A DNA stretch of 64,000 nucleotides from the NCBI GenBank assembly GCA_025408445.1, contig JANYIZ010000013.1, forward strand, positions 1 through 64,000, in the 5' to 3' direction. Of the stretch, positions 32,659 through 41,938 are shown piece by piece (position 1 is the first letter of the stretch; the number at the start of each line of letters is the position of its first letter). This stretch comes from Frigoribacterium sp. (lineage in GTDB: Bacteria; Actinomycetota; Actinomycetes; Actinomycetales; Microbacteriaceae). The notes under the pieces were generated by a model. That model ran no database searches. It worked only from the letters and a program-made list of their open reading frames with translations, and was not told the DNA's origin. A program made the translations under genes and the position numbers.

Positions 32659-33254
32659 CAGAAGCATCCCTTGCTGCCGTCCGTGAGCTGGAGGTGCATG
32701 CCGGTGAGTGTGAACACCGAGGCCTGGGTCGACCATGCGGTCTGCTGGAGTCCGACGATCTTGAGCGAGTCGGCATCCTGGGCGAAGTCACCGGCCGTGC
32801 CCTTGTGGCTCGTGTTCACCGTTGACGCATCGACACCGATGCGGATGTTGTTGAAGGTCGAGTCACCCTTAAGGTCGGTCATGCCGATCTGCAGGTCGGT
32901 CGCCTTTGCGGGCTTGCCGCCGCCGCCCGCCGTGATGAGCAGCCCCACTCTGCCCAGCGGAGTGTCCGTGACGACCGACTGGCAGAGGTCGGCGAGGTTG
33001 GCCGATGCGATGTTGGCGATCGCGACCTGGTGCGGCTTACCGGCCGTGTCGTTGGTTACACCCGCGTACTGCGAGAACCCGGTGCCGTCGAGCTGAGAGG
33101 CGCTGATCTGGAATTGGCTGCCCGATACCGCAAACGAGACGGGTACGGCGCCGTTCGCCACTCCGCCCATGAGCGCGGTGGCGACAACGGCCACGGGAAC
33201 CGCGGTGAGCACGATGCGTCCGGCGTGTGTTCCTGTCAGAGTTCGGAACTTCAT
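32658..33254 (-). CDS. DUF6230 family exported protein
   Basis: The 198-residue protein has a signal-like segment after basic residues (RIVLTAVPVAVVATALMGGVANG) and a beta-rich body. The family landmarks are SGSQFQISASQLDGTGFSQYAG near residue 39 and the C-terminal LQLTDGSKGCF; database entries sometimes call such proteins cholesterol esterase without proof. ATG at 33254 has a near-perfect AAGGAGG ribosome site. It is the first gene of a DUF6230-DUF6114-exported protein operon and has the CAAATG-N3-CATTTG palindrome ahead of it. Confidence 0.87.
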   Translation of the reverse strand: MKFRTLTGTHAGRIVLTAVPVAVVATALMGGVANGAVPVSFAVSGSQFQISASQLDGTGFSQYAGVTNDTAGKPHQVAIANIASANLADLCQSVVTDTPLGRVGLLITAGGGGKPAKATDLQIGMTDLKGDSTFNNIRIGVDASTVNTSHKGTAGDFAQDADSLKIVGLQQTAWSTQASVFTLTGMHLQLTDGSKGCF

Positions 33255-33274
33255 AGATCCTCCTTGATCCAGAC

Positions 33275-33289
33275 CAAATGGCTCATTTG
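33275..33289 (-). promoter_or_regulatory. Operator-like palindrome ahead of the DUF6230 gene
   Basis: CAAATG-GCT-CATTTG has perfect six-base arms and ends about 9 bp before the ribosome site of the DUF6230 gene. A repressor of TetR or similar type is plausible; none is encoded next to it. Confidence 0.45.
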
Positions 33290-33519
33290 ATCACTCTTGC
33301 TGATACGTCCTAACAGGAGCGACGCGCTCGGAAGGGAACTATGACGCGGATCTGGAAAAACTTCTTCACCTTCGAGGCATCCGATCCGCCCCTCACGATG
33401 GCTAGGCAGCCCAGAGTGCCCGTCGAAGCGAGCATGCGAAACGACGCGTGCGTCACCGCCCATCCTGCTGTGGATCGTTGTAGTCCACCGGCTCACAGCC
33501 CGCAGAGGGAGGAGAGAGG

Positions 33520-33841
33520 CCTGATGTTCCGGCAATGTGGTGTCGATCTGGTGCGCCCCGGTGAGGTGGGCGAGCTGGATGAGGATGCCGCCAACGTCTC
33601 CATTCGCGCCGTGCAATAGGCTCGTCTGACCGATCTTCCGGGGAATTATCCTTTCGGTGGGTGCGGTGAGACCACCCGTCACAACGCTGGGGTCCGCGGG
33701 CTGCGCCAACCGAGCACGATGAACACGAGAACGTTCGGGTCGATCGCATGAGGTACCCCGGCGGGCGCACCTCCCCCTCCTTGCGCCCCCGCCACGTCAC
33801 GAAACGCTCGCGGCGGCAAGATCACCTCGCGGAGGGAGTCA
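33520..33841 (-). pseudogene. Decayed quinone oxidoreductase (MDR superfamily), cut at the palindrome centre
   Basis: A frame at 33709-33540 reads IGQTSLLHGANGDVGG and ILIQLAHLTGAHQIDTT, the nucleotide-binding start of zeta-crystallin-like quinone reductases (usual form HGAxGGVGxxAVQLAK). In another frame nearer the centre LPPRAFRDVAGA resembles the substrate-domain segment that should precede it. Frames change, the glycine motif is altered, and everything N-terminal is missing because the sequence folds back at 33841. After about 33520 the similarity ends. Confidence 0.5.
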
Positions 33842-34163
33842 TGACTCCCTCCGCGAGGTGATCTTGCCGCCGCGAGCGTTTCGTGACGTGGCGGGGGCGC
33901 AAGGAGGGGGAGGTGCGCCCGCCGGGGTACCTCATGCGATCGACCCGAACGTTCTCGTGTTCATCGTGCTCGGTTGGCGCAGCCCGCGGACCCCAGCGTT
34001 GTGACGGGTGGTCTCACCGCACCCACCGAAAGGATAATTCCCCGGAAGATCGGTCAGACGAGCCTATTGCACGGCGCGAATGGAGACGTTGGCGGCATCC
34101 TCATCCAGCTCGCCCACCTCACCGGGGCGCACCAGATCGACACCACATTGCCGGAACATCAGG
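33842..34163 (+). pseudogene. Mirror copy: decayed quinone oxidoreductase
   Basis: Exact mirror of 33520-33841. The two remnants meet head to head at the symmetry axis, so each lacks the same N-terminal part. Confidence 0.5.
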
Positions 34164-34393
34164 CCTCTCTCCTCCCTCTGCGGGCTGTGAGCCGGTGGAC
34201 TACAACGATCCACAGCAGGATGGGCGGTGACGCACGCGTCGTTTCGCATGCTCGCTTCGACGGGCACTCTGGGCTGCCTAGCCATCGTGAGGGGCGGATC
34301 GGATGCCTCGAAGGTGAAGAAGTTTTTCCAGATCCGCGTCATAGTTCCCTTCCGAGCGCGTCGCTCCTGTTAGGACGTATCAGCAAGAGTGAT

Positions 34394-34408
34394 CAAATGA
34401 GCCATTTG
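34394..34408 (+). promoter_or_regulatory. Mirror copy: operator-like palindrome ahead of DUF6230 gene
   Basis: CAAATG-AGC-CATTTG on this strand, mirror of 33275-33289. Confidence 0.45.
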
Positions 34409-34428
34409 GTCTGGATCAAGGAGGATCT

Positions 34429-35025
34429 ATGAAGTTCCGAACTCTGACAGGAACACACGCCGGACGCATCGTGCTCACCGCGGTTCCCGTGGCCGTTGTC
34501 GCCACCGCGCTCATGGGCGGAGTGGCGAACGGCGCCGTACCCGTCTCGTTTGCGGTATCGGGCAGCCAATTCCAGATCAGCGCCTCTCAGCTCGACGGCA
34601 CCGGGTTCTCGCAGTACGCGGGTGTAACCAACGACACGGCCGGTAAGCCGCACCAGGTCGCGATCGCCAACATCGCATCGGCCAACCTCGCCGACCTCTG
34701 CCAGTCGGTCGTCACGGACACTCCGCTGGGCAGAGTGGGGCTGCTCATCACGGCGGGCGGCGGCGGCAAGCCCGCAAAGGCGACCGACCTGCAGATCGGC
34801 ATGACCGACCTTAAGGGTGACTCGACCTTCAACAACATCCGCATCGGTGTCGATGCGTCAACGGTGAACACGAGCCACAAGGGCACGGCCGGTGACTTCG
34901 CCCAGGATGCCGACTCGCTCAAGATCGTCGGACTCCAGCAGACCGCATGGTCGACCCAGGCCTCGGTGTTCACACTCACCGGCATGCACCTCCAGCTCAC
35001 GGACGGCAGCAAGGGATGCTTCTGA
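34429..35025 (+). CDS. Mirror copy: DUF6230 family exported protein
   Basis: Identical 198-residue protein to 32658-33254. In this orientation the AAGGAGG ribosome site precedes ATG 34429. Its stop overlaps the DUF6114 start (TGATG). If the palindrome is an artefact this is the same locus, not a second gene. Confidence 0.87.
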   Translation: MKFRTLTGTHAGRIVLTAVPVAVVATALMGGVANGAVPVSFAVSGSQFQISASQLDGTGFSQYAGVTNDTAGKPHQVAIANIASANLADLCQSVVTDTPLGRVGLLITAGGGGKPAKATDLQIGMTDLKGDSTFNNIRIGVDASTVNTSHKGTAGDFAQDADSLKIVGLQQTAWSTQASVFTLTGMHLQLTDGSKGCF

Positions 35026-35468
35026 TGGCCTCCTCCCGTCTCGCTATGTTCTCTGCCTGGCGATGCCAGCGGCCCTTTGTCGGCGGTATTCTCGCCGCCC
35101 TTGCCGGGGTGGAGATGTTCTTCTCGGGGCAGCTCGACGTCGGCAATATCCACGTTCAGGTCGGAATCGAGGGACTGCAGGCCACGATCATCCCCGTTCT
35201 GATGGTCCTGCTCGGCATCCTCGCGATGCTCATGCCGGTGCACCGCATCTTTTACGGCGTGATCGTTCTCGTGCTGTCGGTCTACTCCCTTATCGGCGTA
35301 AATCTCGGCGGCTTCTTCATCGGAATGTTGCTCGGCGCGATCGGCGGCATCCTGATCGTCGCGTGGATGCCGAAGAAAGCCGCCCACGCCACGAGCCATG
35401 ATCCGGCCGAAGCCCCTGCCGATCCCGCCCCGGTGGAGCCGGCTCCTTTAGTACCGGGCCGGTCCTGA
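35025..35468 (+). CDS. Mirror copy: DUF6114 family membrane protein
   Basis: Identical to 32215-32658: 147 residues, four hydrophobic segments, charged Pro/Ala-rich tail, start coupled to the preceding DUF6230 stop. Confidence 0.85.
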   Translation: MASSRLAMFSAWRCQRPFVGGILAALAGVEMFFSGQLDVGNIHVQVGIEGLQATIIPVLMVLLGILAMLMPVHRIFYGVIVLVLSVYSLIGVNLGGFFIGMLLGAIGGILIVAWMPKKAAHATSHDPAEAPADPAPVEPAPLVPGRS

Positions 35469-35536
35469 CCGGCCCGACACGGCGTGCGTCGCGCCGTCGC
35501 ACCGCCGGAGCCCCTGGCACGCTCGCCCTGGCCGCA

Positions 35537-36184
35537 GTGCTCATCGCTGCCCTGTCGGGTATCAGCGCCGCGCGGGTTCCCGGCGCTGGGATGTGCATCC
35601 CACTGCTGATGCAGTGCGGCTCGGCACAGCCGTCCCCGGCACCGACTCCGACTTCGACCCTGGCGCCGGCGCCCGGGTCGATTCCGACGTTCCCGGCCAT
35701 CCCCATCCCCGGTGGAATTGGCTCCGCGCCGGCAGCGCCCGGCTCGTCGGTTGTGGGAGCGCCGGATACCGAAGCCCCGATATTCACGCTGCCGGCCGCC
35801 CAGCTCGGCGGCTCCTCGATCTCGATCTCGGGCCTTCATTCCGTGAGCGTAGTCACGGTTCCATTGGCGGACGGTACGCGCACCACCGCTCTCAAGATCG
35901 TCGCCGACGGGGTGACCGTGGAAGACTTCCTGCTCGATGTGCGCAAGGCCACCGGGCCATCACTTGTGACCAATGCGACGCGGATGCAGCTTCGCGGCGC
36001 CGTGACGGTCTACCTCGACTCGCTCACGGCTACCCTGCTCGATGGCACGGCCCTCGCGCTCGGGGCGGCGACGCCTCCGCCGGGAAACGAACTGCCCCCG
36101 ACGATGCTCAGGGTTAACCTCGGACTGGTCGGAGTCACCGCGAACTCGATCGCCTTCACCGCGCCGCACCAGTCACTGAAGTAG
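35537..36184 (+). CDS. Mirror copy: proline-rich exported protein
   Basis: Identical to 31499-32146, third gene of the DUF6230 operon. The same doubt about the GTG start applies, since a signal-like stretch continues upstream in frame. Confidence 0.7.
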   Translation: MLIAALSGISAARVPGAGMCIPLLMQCGSAQPSPAPTPTSTLAPAPGSIPTFPAIPIPGGIGSAPAAPGSSVVGAPDTEAPIFTLPAAQLGGSSISISGLHSVSVVTVPLADGTRTTALKIVADGVTVEDFLLDVRKATGPSLVTNATRMQLRGAVTVYLDSLTATLLDGTALALGAATPPPGNELPPTMLRVNLGLVGVTANSIAFTAPHQSLK

Positions 36185-36192
36185 CGACGGCC

Positions 36193-36423
36193 GCAGTGCG
36201 AACCCGGCCCCTCGGTGGCCTGCGCCGCCTGCACGAGGACCACTGGACGGCGTTGTACTGCTCGGCGAGGGATCCGTCGCGAACGTGCAGGGTATCCTCG
36301 ATTTGCCCCGCTGAGAAGCCCAGGACTTCCCCGACTTTCTCGAGCGTAAGACCACTGAGGCGGAGGCTGGCCATCAACTCTTCGCTGGTGCGGATGCGTT
36401 TGTGAGCGTTTGGCGTCCGTCAT
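36193..36423 (-). pseudogene. Mirror copy: DUF2316 remnant
   Basis: Carries the same two frameshifts as 31260-31490. Independent copies would be expected to have diverged. Confidence 0.5.
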
Positions 36424-36490
36424 AGTTCCTCGATGGTCGGCAGGAACCAGCGGGAGCCCGGCTGCGGCGCCCGGGATTTGCCATCCGGAT

Positions 36491-36509
36491 CGATGAATCA
36501 TATTCATCG
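36491..36509. promoter_or_regulatory. Mirror copy: 8-3-8 palindrome
   Basis: Mirror of 31174-31192, eight-base perfect arms, operator-like. Confidence 0.5.
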
Positions 36510-36975
36510 CACCCGCGATCCAGGTCGCTGGCCGGGCCAGACTTCGGCCTCGGTTCCGCTGAGCGTTTTGCGCCCCCCAGCAATGTCCCGCACGGTGAGG
36601 GGGAATTCCGCTCGGCCCCGTGATTCTCCAGCACGAAACCTCGGGTCGAACCATATCGCCATAGCCCGACGACCCCTCGTTCCCTCCCCGGTATCGTCTC
36701 GGAGCGTGCGATGGGTCTGCGCTCGCAGGGCGTGTGGTGAATCGTGGCTAGCGTGGTTATGACATTGAGCGCCGTTCGGAAGCCCCCTGCGCATAAGGCC
36801 CACTACTTCGATGCGCTCCAGCAAGTTTTTTCCCGCCATCGCAACCCTCGATGGCTCAATGATCGGCGGCATTCGCCGGAGTGAACGGAGGCGATAACCG
36901 ACCGGTGGGGAGCGCTCTCCTGGCTTTTACTCTCTCCCGCTCGCCGACAGACCCGCTCGGGCTAAGAAAAAAGCT
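36510..36975. other. Mirror of the gene-free stretch 30708-31173
   Basis: No supported gene or motif is seen here. Confidence 0.5.
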
Positions 36976-37042
36976 ATAGGTATATCCGATGGGAGAACTC
37001 GGAATATGCTCTCTTGTTCGGGGTGACGCCGGTCTCTATCGT
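36976..37042 (+). promoter_or_regulatory. Mirror copy: LysR box and promoter of permease operon
   Basis: In this orientation the order reads directly: box 36976-36990, -35 TTGTTC 37014-37019, -10 TATCGT 37037-37042. Confidence 0.6.
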
Positions 37043-37175
37043 GTGAGTACCCTTGTGCCCAATAGGGGGCCCAGTCTTGTAGTGTGCGGCTCGCCCGTCG
37101 ACCTCGTGGCGGATGTCGCATTGTGAAAAAAGGCGCCGCATTCTGAGAAAATCTTCCCGCCGCAAGGAGACCACA

Positions 37176-38648
37176 TTGGCCAATTCCCCCGTAGTGACGC
37201 CCCAGGGAACCCTGAAGCGCGAATTGAAAGTCGCCGACGCGGCAGCTTTTTCTGTCGGCTTGATCGGTCCGGTGGGGGTGATGGCACTCCTTGGCGCTGG
37301 TGCAGCGAGCATCCTCGGCGGAGGCGCCACCTGGGCATTCATCTTCGCCCTCATCGCTGTCGCGCTGGTCGCCTACGGCTTCGTCAAGCTGTCCCGCCAC
37401 ATCTCACACACGGGATCTGTCTATGCAACAGTCGGGCTTACGCTCGGCCCCCGAGCCGGCTTTCTCGCCGGGTGGTCCCTGTTTCTCGGCTACGTGACAA
37501 TCGGAGCTGGCTCCGGCATTGAGATTGGGCTGTTCGTCACCCAATTGCTGAAGAGCTTCGGCACGAGCATCGACCCGGACTGGGTCTGGGTCACCCTCGT
37601 CGCCCTCGCGCTTGTGGTGCTGCTTGGCCGTAGAGAAGTGCACGTGATCACCCGAATTCTTCTTTACGCGGAGCTGATCGGCGCGGTATTCGTCGTATTC
37701 CTCGACATTGTCATCCTGATTCGAGTCGGCACCGGCACCGCCCCGGGGGGCAAGTTATTCTCATGGAAGTTCCTCCAGCTTCCGGCGGGCACCGACATCG
37801 GGATCATTGCGGCGGCCGCAGTGTTCGGGTTCCTGGCCTTCGCCGGCTTCGAAGGTGCTGCGACTCTCGGTGAGGAAACTTCCGATCCGAAGCGGGATAT
37901 TCCTCGTGCGCTGAAGATTGCAATCTTCGTGGTCGGCGTGTTTTACCTTCTTTCCATCGTGGCCCAGTCCCTCGGCTATGGGTTAGATGCGGCCGGCGTG
38001 AAGGCGTTTGGGAGTTCCAGCGCGCCATACGGGGAACTAGCCGGAGCGTACGTCGGTACTTGGCTCGCTAACGTACTCACCGTGGCTGCGACCATCAGCC
38101 TGTTCGCGATCTTTGTCGGCACCTTATCCGGGGCGTCCCGGGTGCTGTTCGCTCTCGCCCGCGACACCGGGAGCAATAGTCGGCTTTCCCGCATCAGCCC
38201 CAGCGGCTCTCCCACCACCGCCCTGTCCGTCGTCGCCGTGCTTGCCCTGATCGTGATCGTGATCGAGCGACTGACCGGCGCTGCAGTTCTCGATGCCACG
38301 TTCTGGGCACTCACCATCGGAACGATCGCTCTGCTTGTCGCGTACGTCCTCGCGACGGTCGGCGCGATCCGATTCCTGTTCTTCAATAAGAAGATAAGGA
38401 CACCCCCATGGCAGATTGTCGTTCCGATCCTGGCGTTGGTCCTCGTTCTTTACACCCTTTACAAGAACGCCGTCGGCCTGGAAGCGCCGTACAGCTATTT
38501 CCCGTACATTGTCGCGGTCTGGCTGCTGATCGGTCTCGCGCTCTCTTTCCGAAAGGGTCTGACCGATAACATCGCCATCAGTTTGAAGAAGATGAGCTCC
38601 GAGCCAGAAGAGTTCCCTGCTGATTCCGCTAAAGAGATTGTGATCTGA
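37176..38648 (+). CDS. Mirror copy: APC family permease
   Basis: Identical to 29035-30507. TTG 37176 follows AAGGAG; the stop overlaps the hydrolase ATG by one base. About twelve membrane segments and the GFEGAATLGEE hallmark. Confidence 0.92.
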   Translation: MANSPVVTPQGTLKRELKVADAAAFSVGLIGPVGVMALLGAGAASILGGGATWAFIFALIAVALVAYGFVKLSRHISHTGSVYATVGLTLGPRAGFLAGWSLFLGYVTIGAGSGIEIGLFVTQLLKSFGTSIDPDWVWVTLVALALVVLLGRREVHVITRILLYAELIGAVFVVFLDIVILIRVGTGTAPGGKLFSWKFLQLPAGTDIGIIAAAAVFGFLAFAGFEGAATLGEETSDPKRDIPRALKIAIFVVGVFYLLSIVAQSLGYGLDAAGVKAFGSSSAPYGELAGAYVGTWLANVLTVAATISLFAIFVGTLSGASRVLFALARDTGSNSRLSRISPSGSPTTALSVVAVLALIVIVIERLTGAAVLDATFWALTIGTIALLVAYVLATVGAIRFLFFNKKIRTPPWQIVVPILALVLVLYTLYKNAVGLEAPYSYFPYIVAVWLLIGLALSFRKGLTDNIAISLKKMSSEPEEFPADSAKEIVI

Positions 38649-39478
38649 TGACACGAATCGCCGCCGTGCAGATGTCCCCGGTCATCGCGAACCTGATGGT
38701 GAATCGGGGGACGGTAGGAGCAGCAATCGCCGGGGCGCTACGCGAAGGCGCCGACATCGTCGTACTGCCGGAACTGGCAACATCCGGCTACGTTTTCCAG
38801 AACATGGAGGAATTGCGGTCCGTCGCGATTCCGGCAGATGGGGCCCTGTTCGACGAATGGGCAGCGCTGGCCTCCACCCGCCCGAGCAGCGTCATCGTGG
38901 CCGGCTTCGCGGAGGCCGGTGCCGATGGAGCCGTCTACAACAGTGCCGCCGTGGTCACTGCCGCCGGCGTGCTCGGCATCTACCGGAAAGTGCACCTGTG
39001 GGACCAGGAGAAGCGATTCTTCACCCCCGGCTCTGACGCTCCGCTCATCGTCGAGACCGCCCATGGGCGTCTCGGCGTCATGATCTGTTTCGACCTGGAG
39101 TTTCCAGAATGGACCCGGATCGCCGCCCTCGCCGGGGCGAAGATGCTCGCCGTCCCGACGAATTGGCCATACGTGGATCGCCCCGCCGGCGAGCGGCCCC
39201 CGGAGGTTCAGATCGCAATGGCTGCGGCGCGTGTGAACCGGATGTCGATCATTTGCTCGGATCGCGCCGGCACAGAGCGCGGTGTCGCATGGAACGAGGG
39301 CACCACTATCGTCGACGCGGATGGCTGGGTAGTCAGCACCGTTGGACCAGGAGATGGCGTGGCCTGGGCCGACCTCGATGCCTCCGATTCACGCAAAAAG
39401 CAACTCGCGGAACTGTCCGGGGTGTTCACGGATCGCCGCCCCGACCTTTACGCGATGGTCGTAGAACAGCCATCCTGA
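38648..39478 (+). CDS. Mirror copy: carbon-nitrogen hydrolase
   Basis: Identical to 28205-29035, with the Glu42-Lys114-Cys147 triad intact; second gene of the permease operon. Confidence 0.92.
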   Translation: MTRIAAVQMSPVIANLMVNRGTVGAAIAGALREGADIVVLPELATSGYVFQNMEELRSVAIPADGALFDEWAALASTRPSSVIVAGFAEAGADGAVYNSAAVVTAAGVLGIYRKVHLWDQEKRFFTPGSDAPLIVETAHGRLGVMICFDLEFPEWTRIAALAGAKMLAVPTNWPYVDRPAGERPPEVQIAMAAARVNRMSIICSDRAGTERGVAWNEGTTIVDADGWVVSTVGPGDGVAWADLDASDSRKKQLAELSGVFTDRRPDLYAMVVEQPS

Positions 39479-39506
39479 GTCCTGGCGAGGGTGCTGTCAG
39501 AGTCCG

Positions 39507-40841
39507 TTAGTCGGCGAGAGGATCGGGCTGGAACCTGTCGAGGCGCATCGTCGCGGTGGCCTGGTGGGCTGACATCCCCTCGGATGCAGAGATCACCGCT
39601 ACCGCCTCGGCGAGAGCAGGCGTGGCCTCGCGCGACACGCGTTGGAAGGTAAGGGGCTTGAGGAAGCGCGAAACCGAGAGGCCCGCACTGTGTTTGGCGC
39701 CACCCGCGGTCGGCAGCACGTGGTTCGTACCAGCCATTCCTTTGTCCGAGTAAGCGACGGTGCTCCATGCTCCAATGAAAAGCGAGCCGTAGTTGCGAAG
39801 ACGCTCGAAATAGTAGTCATCGTCCTTCGTGATGAGTTCGAGGTGTTCTGGCGCCAGATCGTCCATGAGTTCGATGGCGACATCGGCGTTGTCCGCAACG
39901 GTGATCGATCCGAAGTCCCGCCAGGCCGGACCCGTGATGTGCGCAGTCGACAGGGTTTCGAGCTGCTTTTCCACGGCGGTCAACACAGCCGCGGCGAGCT
40001 CCGGCGACGTTGTGATGAGCGCGGCGGGAGAGTTGACACCGTGCTCGGCCTGGCCGAGCAGATCGGCGGCGACGATCTCGGCGTCTGCGCTCTCGTCGGC
40101 GATCACCGCGACCTCGGAGGGTCCGGCGAGAAGGTCTATCGTCACAATACCGAAGAGCTGGCGTTTCGCTTCCGCAACGAATGCGTTCCCCGCGCCGACG
40201 AGCATGTCGACCGGCACCCCGGTGAAAAGCCCGTACGCCATGGAGGCGAGGGCCTGTACACCGCCGAGGCAGAAGACGCGGTCAACACCGGAAACGTACG
40301 CGGCGTAGAGCACAGCGGCGTTCGGCTTACCGTCCAGCCCGGGAGGGGTGCAGGCGATAACGTTCGGCACCCCCGCGGCCTTCGCCACCCCAATGGTCAT
40401 GAATGCGCTGGCGGTAAGAGGGAATTGGCCGGCCGGGAGGTACGCGCCCACCGAACCCACGGGTATGTAGCGTTGCCCGGTGATAACGCCGGGAACCAGC
40501 TCCACCTCGAAGTCGTGCAGACGGTTGCGCTGCGCCTCGGCGAACGCACGGGTCCGCTCTGCGCCGAGTTCAATCGCAGTCTTCAGTTCGGGGGCAAGTA
40601 GGCCTCCACTCGAGGCGATCTCCCCGGCCGAGATTTCAAAGTCGGTGCCGTCCCACCGGTCAAGCTCTGCCGCGTAACGGCGCACCGCGTCGAGGCCCTC
40701 GATCTGGATGTCGGCGAGCATCGAAGTGACTTTCTCGATGACAGCAGGGTTTCGCTGGGCGGCCGGAGCGATGACGCTCGGTGATTTGTATACGGAAAAC
40801 TGGCCGTCGAGACGGGCAAGAACTGCGTCGGTATGTAGCAC
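39507..40841 (-). CDS. Mirror copy: histidinol dehydrogenase family protein 2
   Basis: Identical 444-residue protein to 26842-28176; GTG start at the predicted transcription start. Confidence 0.9.
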   Translation of the reverse strand: MLHTDAVLARLDGQFSVYKSPSVIAPAAQRNPAVIEKVTSMLADIQIEGLDAVRRYAAELDRWDGTDFEISAGEIASSGGLLAPELKTAIELGAERTRAFAEAQRNRLHDFEVELVPGVITGQRYIPVGSVGAYLPAGQFPLTASAFMTIGVAKAAGVPNVIACTPPGLDGKPNAAVLYAAYVSGVDRVFCLGGVQALASMAYGLFTGVPVDMLVGAGNAFVAEAKRQLFGIVTIDLLAGPSEVAVIADESADAEIVAADLLGQAEHGVNSPAALITTSPELAAAVLTAVEKQLETLSTAHITGPAWRDFGSITVADNADVAIELMDDLAPEHLELITKDDDYYFERLRNYGSLFIGAWSTVAYSDKGMAGTNHVLPTAGGAKHSAGLSVSRFLKPLTFQRVSREATPALAEAVAVISASEGMSAHQATATMRLDRFQPDPLAD

Positions 40842-40847
40842 AGTGAG

Positions 40848-40914
40848 AGTCTATGAATTGCCTCACCCTATGACAACGGGGGGAGTTTCCACAGCTTAGA
40901 TAGGGTTTAGCTAT
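40848..40914 (-). promoter_or_regulatory. Mirror copy: LysR box and promoter of hisD-like 2
   Basis: Mirror of 26769-26835: box 40914-40900, TTGTCA 40876-40871, TAGACT 40853-40848. Confidence 0.68.
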
Positions 40915-41825
40915 GCCTGAAGGAGAGCCTGGGACGGCTCCGTGACCATTCGGCGAGCAAATCGGATGAGCTCACTCGTCGCGGGCGACAGCACTGCATT
41001 CTCTTTTTGGATGAGCGCGACTGTGTCGTACAGCGGCTCGGCGAAAGAGACGAAGCCCACGTTCGGCGGGCAAATGCCGCTCTCGGAGACGGCCCGGGCG
41101 ACGAAAGTATCTCCGCTTCCAGCCGAGACGAGGGCGAGCGCCGATTCGACGTGCTCCACCTCGATACGCGGCTCCAGCACAATTCCTTCGAGCTGGGCGC
41201 GCTCTGCGACCTGGCGACGGGTTGGGTCCCTCCAGCCGTAGTGCGCGTCGTAGAGGATGAGGTTTCGCTCGGCGAGGTCGTGAATCGTCACGGGCACGGC
41301 GGTGTGGGTGGGATCTGCGCTCGCATAGAGCACTTCGTCTCGCCTCAGTGGCGTCACTCGAAGCCCCTCACTATCGATCGGGAGGACGACGAGCCCGGCC
41401 TCCAGCTCCCCCATCGCCACCGAACGCGCCACCTCCACGGAATTAAGGCCGACCACACGTAGCCGCACGTCGGGGTGCTGCTCGGTAAAATCAATGAGCA
41501 GCTGGGCCAGCGAGTAATAGTTGGCATTGCGCAAGAGGCCGAAGCTCGCCACTCCGCCGCTCAGCGACGCCACCGCGCGCAGGGCGCGATCCGCGGCATC
41601 TGCGCTGGCCACCGTCTGTTGGGCGAGGGGCAAGAGTTCCTCGCCCGCGGGGGTAAGCACCAATCGGCGGCCGCCGCGAACGAACAGGCGCATGCCATAC
41701 GCCTGCTCGATACGTTTGACGAATTCGGATACCGACGGCTGCGCCATGTGCATCGCTGCCGCAGCAGCCGTGAAGGAACCGAGTCTCGCGGCCGCAAGAA
41801 ACACGCGGAGCTGAATGAGAGTCAT
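40911..41825 (-). CDS. Mirror copy: LysR family regulator
   Basis: Identical 304-residue protein to 25858-26772, presumed regulator of the island. Confidence 0.93.
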   Translation of the reverse strand: MTLIQLRVFLAAARLGSFTAAAAAMHMAQPSVSEFVKRIEQAYGMRLFVRGGRRLVLTPAGEELLPLAQQTVASADAADRALRAVASLSGGVASFGLLRNANYYSLAQLLIDFTEQHPDVRLRVVGLNSVEVARSVAMGELEAGLVVLPIDSEGLRVTPLRRDEVLYASADPTHTAVPVTIHDLAERNLILYDAHYGWRDPTRRQVAERAQLEGIVLEPRIEVEHVESALALVSAGSGDTFVARAVSESGICPPNVGFVSFAEPLYDTVALIQKENAVLSPATSELIRFARRMVTEPSQALLQA

Positions 41826-41838
41826 AGGTCAAGTCTAT
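41824..41838 (-). promoter_or_regulatory. Mirror copy: LysR box at the lysR start
   Basis: Mirror of 25845-25859, overlapping the start codon. Confidence 0.6.
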
Positions 41839-41938
41839 GATCCCACCCGACTCATACGCCTTTGACGGGGGGCTGGAGGGCAGCCACCCCGCCGGCTGTC
41901 GACGGCAGCGAACCGAAAACAGGCGGCGGGACAACGGG

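Noticed and set aside
33453-33800. A 115-codon frame at the axis as a real gene
   Set aside because: Arg/Pro/Ser-rich composition and overlap with the better-supported quinone oxidoreductase remnant in other frames.
33780-33900. Streptomyces-type telomere at the symmetry axis
   Set aside because: Apart from the axis itself there is no set of short internal palindromes or known telomere motif; the flanking sequence looks like decayed coding DNA.
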